Part shown: in pieces, positions 48,001-60,000 of the stretch
How the letters are laid out: each line of letters starts with the position of its first letter
How positions within the stretch are numbered: position 1 is the first letter of the stretch
Assembly: GCF_030463565.1 (NCBI RefSeq)
Contig: NC_134646.1
Span: 19,945,296 to 20,009,295, forward strand
Reading direction: 5' to 3'
Length of the DNA: 64,000 bases
Origin: Pelecanus crispus
Lineage: Eukaryota; Chordata; Aves; Pelecaniformes; Pelecanidae
Translations under genes and position numbers: made by a program
The notes under the pieces: generated by a model
What the model saw: the letters and a program-made list of their open reading frames with translations, nothing else
What the model was told of the DNA's origin: nothing
Database searches by the model: none

Positions 48001-51000
48001 CTTACAGAACTGGCAGGAGAGGGCATTGGAGAAAGAGGAGAAGGCATGCCTGTGCTTCTGCAGGAGAAAGAAACACCATCATGAAAGCTTAACTTAAGAA
48101 TTAGAAGTCTTGCCACAAGACTAACTTATGCCAGGAGCTATCTGGTGTCATCTGGGCCTGCACTATGGAGTGGAGTGTTGAAAACTGAGATGTGTTCAGC
48201 TTCGTAACAAGTAATTGTCCTTCAAGTTCAAGGCCAAGGTTTTTGCAGTGATTTGCAACTCTAAGGACTCCTCTTGACAGAATAAAATGTGGGACCAGAT
48301 ATCAGAAAGGGCCACCCATCCACCTTCCAAAAATCTACACCTACTTATGGAAGCCTTCACCAGATTATCTAAGTGTTTTTTCCTAATGACTTCCATTTCA
48401 GGCATGCTGAAGCTCCCCACCTATGGAGGCTGGAGCTTTCTGACAGCTAGTCAAAGCAGCCAAGTCAGCCTATGTGCAGTTATTTATAGACCTGGGGAAG
48501 CTAAATGCAGTCAGCTGCCCGCCTTCCAGACACAGGCTGGCTTCATCACATTGCTTCACCCCCACCACTTCACCCAACCTAATTTTAGGCATTGGTATGA
48601 GAGGGCTTCCACCACTGCTCTTGGGACACCATTTACCTTCCAATAAACAATACTGTGCAAAGTGGCAGAAAAATAACTCAAATTTCAGCACCACTATTAA
48701 AGACCAAACAACCCTCTCTCAATCGCAGAGTTTAAAAGGGACAGATGTGGAGCTGGGTAGCTATCTACCAAATGCAATTACCACAGCACACAGAAAAACT
48801 CTTTCTTACCCACTGTCATTAAAACACAGGCCCAGTCTGCCTGACACCGGGTCAAACACTGTTATGTGACAGCTTGCCTTTTACTTTTGCTGCCACATAC
48901 ACAGCAACACTGCTGCACATACATAGAAAGAACAAAATGCTCAGTAACTCACAAATATGAAAATTAGTTTCTTTTTTCTTAATTGGTGACTGAGCTAAAG
49001 AGAAAAACATTAAGGTTTCTCCCTCAAAGAAAGGAACAAAACAAACACCTCAAAGTTATGCTGCCGCAAGCTGAAGGTATAACCCTACTGGACAGTGGCC
49101 TGGGAGATGGGGATGGTATCCCATTAAGTCTCAAAGGATCTCTAAAAGAACAAAGATGACAGCAACAGGGGCTCTGAAACAGCACAGTGACGATACCTTC
49201 CTTGCTCCTCTGACCTGCTTCTCTGGTGGAGAACTGCCCTGCTTGATATGCGGTAACTCTGGATCTCATAACCAAAAAAACAAGCAACCTTTCCAACAAA
49301 AAGAGACAGGAAAGAGAGCAGAAACATACTCATGCCCCCTAACAGTGTGATTTCAGGTGGCAAGAAAGAGCAAGTGGTGAGGCACTCTCAAATGCAGCTT
49401 GCAACTCAAATACTCCTGCTACTGTTTCCACTCACATCCTTATAGACACATTACAATGTACATATTTTTAAATCTTACCTTGCAACACATGGAGAAGGTG
49501 CTTGTGTTACTCTGGAAGAACTCTGCAGCAAGGAACAGAACTCTTGTTAGGTTTGGGCTATTCAGCTGACATCAGTAACTACCACAGCCATCCAGCTGGC
49601 AGCTTAGTAATATGCATACCCTACCTTGAAGTGGTCATTCAGGATCCTGGAATACTTTATTGCAGTGTCTTTTTTATAACGAAACATTGCCATGTGCAGA
49701 ATGGACTGGCAGCGCATGCTGTGAACAGAAACACACCCAAGCATCAGTGTTCACACTCACTGCTGCCTGCTCAGCAGTCATCAGCCTTGTGGGACGGAGG
49801 CAGGCACATGAGCTGTACTGCAAAGTCAAGAAAGCTCAGAATTTCTCCTCCTTCTGCTCATCTTAAAAAAAGACTCTGTGAAAAAATCACAAAGGAAAAA
49901 AAACAAACAAGGAAGGGCCATGTCTGGTCTTTTATATAAACAGGTGCCCAGTCTCTTATAGGTGCCACAGGCTGAGTAAGCCCCTGTCCAGAAGTGCCTC
50001 AGCTATGTTCAGCTACAGCTTCAGTTACACGGCTCAAACACGGGCAGCCAAATTGCATTCTTTCACCTTAGGTGAAAGCCCTTATGCACTCTAAAGTTAC
50101 CAGCAGATCAAATTTTAGAGCCTGTGCCTGCCACACGTGGTCCCTTGTGATATCCCAGCTCACTTTAGAGATGTTCCAGTTCATTCTGGTTTTTATATTG
50201 TGCTTTTTTTCCTTGCAGAACTCTGATTCCCATTTAACTCATTCCTTTGCCCCTGAAAGTAATGGGTCTTTCACACTATCAAATCTAAAAACAGAATATG
50301 AAGGCACAGAAAAAACAGTTACGCACCATAACACGGCAAAGATTTTTTCATGTGAAGATGCTGAGGAGTCTGTAAAGGATTTCAATGTCATGATGAATCT
50401 AAGGAAACAAAATAAACAGAATCCTGTCAGCCATCAGTGCTTTGAAGTCCCACTGTTTATGAAAAAACAGTGCATGCCGTTATCTCAAACACCGGTCCAA
50501 AAGTCAGGAAACCTGCCCTGAGTCCTGGCACCGAGTGCTTTGTATGATCTTGAGCACAGGACTGCATCTCAAAATGCCTTGTTTTCCATGCAGTGGGAAC
50601 AGATGTGGCCCCTTACATGACTCACTCTCCCCTTACACTGATTAACAGGCAACATCCCTACAAGTAGATGCCCCCCCATGGGCCACCTACAGGCCTGGGG
50701 CCCAGAAGAGGTGCCCCTGTTACTGAAGGTGAAATATTAATTCAATTGTTTCTGGACAAGACGGACATCTTAGTGGAAATGTTTCTTTTGGCAAAAAACA
50801 AACAAGCAAATCTCCTTTTTGAAAACAAAGCCACAACAGCATCTTACAAATACAGTCCCTCAAGACCAGAAAGCAAACAATGTAATTTAGAAGTTTGAAG
50901 TCTACCACAAAAAAACCCTGACAGCTGTTTCAGCTCTAAGGCAAGAAGTCAAATCAGCTCTCGAAAACACTCACATAACCTGTCATTTCAATATGAATCA

Positions 51001-54000
51001 ACTGGTACCTGTCTCTCTTCTATCCAATACATGGTTTCTTGGGTTGCGTTGCCTGTATATGTCATACTATCTACATACATCTACTATGGCTGTGAAACTA
51101 AATGGGGAAGGTTGATAAAGAAACCCCAATAAAGTGTACTGGTAGAAAGACACATGGGAGAAACCAGTAAAATCTGCCTTCAATCAAGCTTTGGAGCACA
51201 AATTGTTCTTCCACACACTATGTTGTTGCTTTGCTTTTTTAACTGAAATACTACCTAGCTCACATGCAAAAGCAACTTCAGATCTGAATAAAGTAAAAAC
51301 TCCTTCATGTCCTTGATTGTCATAACCAGTGTCCTCTGGTGTACCTCAGCTGCAAGGCTCAAATGCTGAGGAGACATGGTGCCCACTTCTGATGAGCAAT
51401 GCTGAAACATTTCAAAGGATTTGTCTCTGGTGCCTCTGGATGGTCTGCCTGTCTCATGCTTGTACAGCAACCTGAACTCTGCTCCATGGTGGGAATCCAA
51501 AGCTGCCACAGTTGCAAACAAGCAATGCAACTAACCCTTCCCCCTCCAAACGTGCTGCCTAACCATCACGCTTTGAAAACTACTTACTTGATGAGATCTA
51601 TGGTGTCGCTGAATATGCTGTAAGCTGATTTTGGTGCTGGTGCATCCGATTCCAAGGCAATCCCATATTCAATGAAGGAAAGGGCAGCATCTAGGTACTG
51701 AAAGGCCTTTCCAGTCTTGTCGGTCTATTGGGAAGAAAATTCTGATTTTTAGACTAAGACAAAAACTACTTCTCTCAAGTGTACCTGAATTCCTTTTTTC
51801 TCCCCAGTTAGGCAGGATTTGAAGAAAGAAAAAGATGCAAGTCAGGGCTCCAGGTGGTAATTAAAGGGTTCTCAGCAGAACCCCTAATGTGGTGCCAGTC
51901 ATCAGCTTTGTGTGCTCCTCCTCTTGCTCAACGTTTTCCTGGAGGAATTTATTATCTTTGCATTTTTTGGATATTACTGTCTGGTCTCAGAGGCCTGCTC
52001 ATGAGAGGCAGATGGGGCTTTCCCACTGAAGTATTCCCTCGCTTCATTTTCACAGGTAAATGGCAAGTAGTAAATGTACATTATCTGACTGAGCCATAAT
52101 TAGCAAAGAAATATATTCAGTCATGCATGCTGTTAACCTGCACATAGCAAAGAAAGCCAGTTACATCTGCAAAGGGCACTTCCAAATCTTGTTCACCAGC
52201 AACACAATTACCATCAGGATCCTGATGTTTCAGAGTAAACTGTCTTAAAACTAACTGCTCCATCTATCTTACAAGGACTTTGTGATAGCTCTGCAAAGCA
52301 AACAGGCCTGCTAACCTCAGACAACATCAGTTCTGAATCCTATTCTCTAGGCACATTCTCTAAATGTTTTCATAACAAAGGGAAATGTCTGAACATTTGG
52401 CAAATAAAGACAGCCTCCCCACATATGACTCGAACATACTCCAGTATGGAGCATGGAAATAATGTTAGCCAGCGAATCTTATTCACTCAGTTATCAGGTC
52501 CAAATGCAAGAGCTGGTTAACATTTCTAGCACAGGCCCAAGACTTACCATTGCATCAGCTTTGTGCTTCAGCCTCTTGGCCTCGTCTATGTAGTATTCCA
52601 TTGGGTGCTGTCTGAATTGGGGACAGAGAGAGGAAAAACAGAAAACAGAGAAAAAGGGTAGGATAATTATCAATTTTACCTTCATATCTAGCGGATACTG
52701 TGAGTCCAAACATCCTGTTTTGGTAAGCCTGTTACAGCCTTATCAAACACACATTACAATTATGAGAGTCACTAAATGAATGTTGTCTGCATGTTCAGAA
52801 ATACCCAGCAGCTGAATGCACAGATAAAATGAATTGATTTCTTTAAAAAAATCTATGTTAGAATAACATTGAAAACTTATATTTTGAAATAAAAAAACAC
52901 CAGAGGTTAGGCTGCTATGAAGCCAAGTTTACTACTTTGCTCCAATGGAAGGATAGTAGTTATGTGATCTCCTATCATTCCTCAAGTACAGTATCACAAA
53001 CACATTTTGATTGAAACATACAGTAAACTTTGCAGTACCGCACACTCATCTCAGACCAAAAGAGCTTGCACTCAAGTTATCTGCTTACAAGAGATATGGT
53101 CACAGGTCTTGTTCTCAATCAGCACCTAAATGATGATAAAGTTGGACCATACGCATTTCTGTGCGCTGAGATAATCTATTCATTGTGCAAATGGCACACA
53201 GACACCTGTGCACTAACAAAATGAGCAAGAAGAGAGGCATGCCCTCAGAAAAAGTCAGTTCCCTGGCCAACACCTTGTCACAGAGGAGTTTTCCACTTGT
53301 CAAGAATCAGACAAATCAAAACCCATCATTTGTAGGCAGGCACAAGAGACACCTCTTATCAGAGTTAAAAAGTACCTAATTTCTAAAGCAGCTTCCCTCA
53401 AACCAACAACTGTTGTAATGAGACCTTTGCTTTGTGGTGGGTGAGGTAAGTCCCAGACACAAGAAGGCAGTACAGGGCAGGTCCCAGACATCTCTTCCTC
53501 TCTCCTTCCTCCCAAAAGAAGTGCTCATTAAGAAGCAGAAGCCAGGGTGGCTGCAGGGCCAGCCTTGCCTGGTGTCTTCAGAAAGTACTGATGAGGGGTG
53601 TAAAACAAAAACTTACTTTTCAAACTGGAGTTGAGGTCTCCTTGGCTTGGAGGTACCATTTGGCAAAGAAGGCACTGGGAAAGGATTTGTGACATCCCCT
53701 GCAGATCCCTGGAAAACAACGGAGTAGAGAGAAAGCTGGTTAGAGAGATATGCCTAAACCAATTCCAAAGCCCGGCTTTCCTAAATTTCAAGAGAAAATG
53801 TTTATTTGTCTGTCGTGGTTTAGCTCCGCCAGCAACTAAGCACCACGCAGCCACTCGCTCACTCCCCCTACCCTGATGGGATGGGGGACAGAATTGGAGG
53901 AGTAAGAGTGAGAAACACTCCTGGGTTGAGATAAGAACAGTTTAATAATTGAAATAAAGTAAAATAGTAATGATAATAATAACAATATAGTAATGATGAT

Positions 54001-57000
54001 GATGATAATAATAACATACAAAGCAAGTGATGCACAATGCAATTGCTCAAATTGCTCACCACCCGCCAAACGATACCCAGACAGTTCCCGAGCAGCAATT
54101 GCTGCTCCCCGGCCAACCCCCCCCCAGTTTATATACTGAGCATGACATCATATGGTATGGAATAGCCCTTTGGTCAGTTTGGATCAACTATCCTGGCTGT
54201 GCCCCCTCCCAGTTTCTTGTGTACCTGGCAGAGCATGGGAAGCTGAAAAGTCCTTGACTAGCGTAAGCAGTACTTAGCAACAACTAAAAACATCAGCGTG
54301 TTATCAACATTCTTCTCCTACTAAATCCAAAACACAGCACTGTGCCTGCTACTAGGAAGAAAATTAACTCTATCCCAGCCGAAACCAGGACATTGTCCCA
54401 GGCATAGTCTATACTCCAGGCTCTCCCCCTCTTCCTACCTTCCTCCCCAGCACCCCCTCCAATAATGGAAATGGAAACTTGGCTTCTTACCTGACTGCTA
54501 GTAAGGCTTAATACCATTCAAACTTCTCCCAAGCACAGAGACATTAAGTAGCAGGTTTCCTTGCACAATGGCTAAGATAGCAGTAAAGCTGCAAGCAGCA
54601 CATTTTTCACAGCCACTATAGCCAAGGCAGGAACAGGTAATATCCATTCACACTTACTTCTAGCTTAACCACACAGCAATTGCTAATTCTCCATTACTAA
54701 CTACATTATCAGGAAAAAGCAAGCAGTTAGAAGCCAGCTAATACAGCACGCACAGTCTGGCTTAACACACACACACACACACACACAACGTCCTAGACCA
54801 CACACACCTAGCTACTAGTAAACAGCAATATAATTGAATTTTATAACCCCACAATGCAAAGATCCATCTACAAGGATCATTAACAATTTCGTACACAAGC
54901 TATAAAACCTTATACCCAGGCTGCAGTCAAAACACAGGTTGCTTGTTTCTTATTTTTAAGCAATCCACTCTTTCTTTTTGTAAACACACTTATTTTTACA
55001 CCAATATTGTACTTGAAGTTGCCTACAGTCAGAAACAGTTACCACCACAAACATGATTCTCCTGCCTTTGCTTTTTGTATGGTCACCCCTTCTCACTATG
55101 TTTTACTGGTGAGATGAAAACGGATGATGGAAAGTCAGCAGAGAAGTTACAACACAGGCTTTCATGCTAGAAACATATGGTCACAGATAGTCATTAAAGG
55201 GGCAAAAATGCTTCAATGAGCTTTCTCTGGTGGATGGTTTATCTTCCTTTTTAATATCCTCAGAGCATGTTTCTAAAGAGAATCACACAGCACCCATGGG
55301 TCGCAGAAAACACCCTGCCAGTTGTAATGGATACCTACTTTGATGCCCTTTGACAGTTCAGCATGATTTCTCTCCACTTTCTTGTGCTTGGAGAACAAAG
55401 GATCCTTGTGGTTGCTCTTGTTCCTGGCAGTGTTATCCACGGCAGGAAGCTCACCGCTCTCACTTCGGGGTCTCTTTTGGGCCATCTTGGTTGACTTCGG
55501 TGCAGGATGTGCAGGAGACATGGGTGGCAGTGGTGGGGGTAGCAGGAGATCTTTCTTCTGGGTTTCAAATGAAGCTTTTGATGCTCTGGAGGTGGGAAGT
55601 GAATTCAGCAATTGGGATGAATATGATATAAATATAATGTAGGGATTTTTTAAAAACTTACTTATGTCATGTACCAATTCCATTTAAATTTCTCTGGAAA
55701 TGTGAGATGATTTGTTGACATAAAGAATTCAACAAAAGCAAAATAAACTTCAGGGACTTCATTGTGCATTAGATACCACATCTTCAGCTACCAACAACAT
55801 AAAAGCAAGTTGCTTTTCAAGTAGGAATAAGCCTCAGGATTTGTCCCTGGAGTAAAGACTTGCAACCAGAGTATCAGGATGTTGCAAAAAAGGCATCCCT
55901 CCAACATAGCCCCTTTTCACTGAAAGGCGGGGGAGAGGTAATTACAGCGACTAAAATCCCTGGGACAAATCACCCAACAAGGCAAATGAGCTGCAGCACT
56001 GCCTCTCTCTCCCCATTATGGTAGAAGGTATCTTCTATGGTCAAAGATATTAACCCTGACACTTGATCCTGTACGTGCTTTGACAGAATTAAACTGAGTT
56101 GTTCCTCTAAGACTTGCTAGCTCAACTAGACAACACGTATAAAGTTGAGAGGATTCAAGTGAGAGAGACTTAAAATGCCGTGCTTTTAAATGGCAGAGAC
56201 TACCACATTTAATAAAACTATGGCATAACAGATTTCTGATCATGTGAAGTTAGGATTACTAGGGAACTCTGGCAGCTCTAAGCAGCACCAAGTAGCTCTA
56301 AACCTTGCTTCACTACTGCTCATTTACATAGTTTTTATTCAGCTTCTCAAAGTTTCCAAGAAAACATTGAGCAGTGAATCCCAACTCATGGACTGCAACA
56401 TCAGAAAAGGAGGAAATTACGTTAAACCCAGTGAGAAGACTGAAGTGTGACATTGCACATCTTGCTTCATTCTGCTGTGCATGGGACAGTCCTCTCCCCA
56501 CTTCCACAACCCACTTTTCCCATGGTACAGTCCCTACTCGCTGCACACATGCTCCCCAGCTTCACTACCTTGGTACAGCTGACGCACCAGAAAAGACTAT
56601 TTTACAGAGAGCACAGCAGCATCCCCTGACCTGATCCAGAGCCCTCTCTCCCCAAAAATGCATCCTATCCTTCCCACTCCGAAAGCCTGAACATGGCTAA
56701 AAGGGGTGCTCGCTTTCACTGAGAAAGTGGGGGCAATGAACCCCAGAATTAAAGCCCTTCCATTATTCATAGAATCATAGAATCATAGAATCATCTAGGT
56801 TGGAAAAGACCTTTAAGATCATCCAGTCCAACCATTAACCTACACTACCAAGCCCACTCTAGACTAATCAAGGTAGACCAGACTAAACCATATCCCGAAG
56901 TGCCACATCTACCCGTTTTTTAAACGCCTCCAGGGATGGGGACTCCACCACCTCTCTGGGCAGCCTGTTCCAATGCCTGACCACCCTTTCCGTAAAGAAA

Positions 57001-60000
57001 TTTTTCCTAATTTCCAGTCTAAACCTCCCCTGGCGCAGCTTAAGCCCATTTCCTCTTGTCCTATCGCTAGCTACTTGGGAGAAGAGACCAACACCCACCT
57101 CACTACAACCTCCTTTCAGGTAGTTGTAGAGAGCGATAAGGTCTCCCCTCAGCCTCCTCTTTTCCAGGCTAAACAACCCCAGTTCCCTCAGCCGCTCCTC
57201 ATAAGACTTGTTCTCCAGACCCTTCACCAGCTTCGTTGCCCGCCTCTGAACACGCTCCAGCACCTCAATGTCTTTCTTGTAGTGAGGGGCCCAAAACTGG
57301 ACACAGTATTCCAGGTGCGGCCTCACCAGCGCCGAGTACAGGGGGACAATCACCTCCCTGCTCCTGCTGGCCACACTATTCCTGATACAAGCCAGGATGC
57401 TGTTGGCCTTCTTGGCCACCTGGGCACACTGCTGGCTCATGTTCAGCCGGCTATCTACTAACACCCCCAGGTCCTTTTCGGCCAGGCAGCTTTCCAGCCA
57501 CTCCTCCCCAAGCCTGTAGCGTTGCATGGGGTTGTTGTGACCCAAGTGCAGGACCCGGCACTTGGCCTTGTTGAACCTCATACAGTTGGCCACGGCCCAT
57601 CGATCCAGTCTGTCCAGGTCCCTCTGCAGGGCCATCCTACCCTCGAGCAGATCGACACTCCCACCCAATTTGGTGTCGTCTGCAAACTTACTGAGGGTGC
57701 ACTCGATCCCCTCATCCAGATCATTGATAAAGATATTGAACAAGACTGGCCCTAAAACAGAGCCCTGGGGAACACCGCTCGTGACCGGCCGCCAACTGGA
57801 CTTAACACCATTTATCACTACTCTCTGGGCTCGGCCACCCAACCAGTTCTTTACCCAGCGAAGAGTATGCCTGTCTAAGCCGTGAGCTGCCAGCTTCCCG
57901 AGGAGGATATTATGCGAGACGGTGTCAAAAGCTTTGCTAAAGTCGAGGTAGATGACATCCACAGCCTTTCCATCATCTACCAGGCGGGTCACCAGGTCAT
58001 AGAAGGAGATCAGGTTGGTCAAGCAGGACCTGCCTTTTGTGAACCCATGCTGGCTGGGCCTGATCCCCTGGTTGACCTGTACTTGCCTGTGGAGTTCGCT
58101 CAAGATGAACCTCTCCATAATCTTCCCCGGCACTGAGGTCAGGCTGACAGGCCTGTAGTTCCCCGGGTCCTCCTTCCGGCCCTTCTTGTAGATGGGCGTC
58201 ACATTGGCAAGCCTCCAGTCATCAGGGACCTCCCCTGTTAACCAGGACTGTTGATAGATGATGGAAAGTGGCTTGGCAAGCTCCTCTGCCAGCTCCCTCA
58301 GTACTCTCGGGTGGATCCCATCCGGCCCCATAGACTTGTGAGCGTCCAGGTGGCATAGCAGGTCATTAACTGCTTCCTCCTGGACTATGAGGGCTCCATT
58401 CTGGTCCCTATCCCTATCCTCTTGCTCAAGGGCCTGAGTACCCTGGGGATGACCGGTCTGGCTGTTGAACACAGAGGCAAAGAAGGCGTTAAGTACTTCA
58501 GCCTTTTCCTTGTCCTCGGTGACAATGTTCCCCCCCACATCGAGCAAAGAATGGAGATCCTCCTTGGCTCTCCTTTTATTGCTGATGTACTTATAAAAGC
58601 ATTTTTTATTGTCTTTTACCGCACTGGCCAGATTGAGTTCTAGCTGGGCTTTTGCCTTTCTAATTTCCTCCCTGCAGGACCTAACAAGATCCCTGTACTC
58701 CTCCTGAGCTGCCCGCCCCTTCTGCCAAAGGCGGTAGACTCTCCTTTTTTCCCTGAGTCCCCGCAAAAGCTCCCTATTCAGCCAGGCCGGTCGATTTCCC
58801 CTCCGGTTGGTCTTACGACACACGGGGACAGCTGAAATATCCCTTCACCCAACTGAATGTTAGCCCCAACATCTTGGTGCTTTAAAAGTACGTCAGTGCT
58901 TTCTCTGCAGTTTACTTGTATTGTCAGGACACAAACCTCAACACTACACACCAATCCAAGTCAATACCTCAAATTCAAGCCACAAGCAAGCAGAAATTGA
59001 ATGCAGTAGCCCATGACTGACGCACAAGCCTCCCTTCTCGGGAACGCTGCCTATTTGAAGACATGCTCTTGGATGCATTCGCTCTAGCAAAGACCTAGCC
59101 AAAATGCTGGTATGCAAATTATGGGGTAAGTTTCAGCAGATCTACCAGAAGCACTACAAATGCTATGCTGGAATAAATGAGAAATTCCTGGCCATAAAGG
59201 CCACCTGAAATTCCAGACAGAGTCAGGATTCAAAAGACATGCTGGTTGGGTGTCTGTTAGGTCACATACAAAAAAGACAAAGACAACTAGATGATTTCAG
59301 CGGAGAAGGGAAATGCTCCCTACCCACCTATGCATACAAATCTGTTTCCTGGACTGGACTTTGCACATTTCACCCCTACACAACTTTGGGCCAGTCACAG
59401 TGAAAAGCCTATTGGCACTGCGGCATTCTTGGTTTGGTTAGAGAAAGGGGGAGCTGCATATCCACGTGCTTCTGGAGCATCCCAGTTCAGTAGCCTCCTG
59501 CAGCAGCAAGGTGAGAAAACGGAGCTCTGCAATATCCACCACATCCACCTCTGTGTTCTCAGCTGGAAGACTACAGGTCCCACCTAGCACAGACACCGTG
59601 TGTACCAGCAGCCAGCTACCAGCTACCAGCAACCTGCAAAAACCTGTAACCAGCAACAGCAAAAGCAGCCCAGCAAGCAGACAGTATCAGCATTAACACT
59701 TGACTCTTTCCTTTCAGCAGGACCAGTCCAATTAAGAAAACAGTAATGATCACCAAGTCAAAATTTATGGACATACAGTTACACTTGGTACAATACCCTT
59801 TCCCAAGAGGCTCCTAGAACTCTCTCTGCTGTGGACATGATTGCTCAGTCATGGGAACGAGAGTCACGACTTCTGGGCCACACTTTCACCTATTTCACCT
59901 GTCTGCAGTGGGAGTCTGAGCAAGCAACTCAATTTGTCTGCACCTCAGTTTCTCCGTGTGCAAAACATGTTCACATCATGTTCTCACCTTACAAAGACTA

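Noticed and set aside
56973-58643. Plus-strand frames over the CR1 copy
   Set aside because: They are antisense to the clear CR1 reverse-transcriptase frame.
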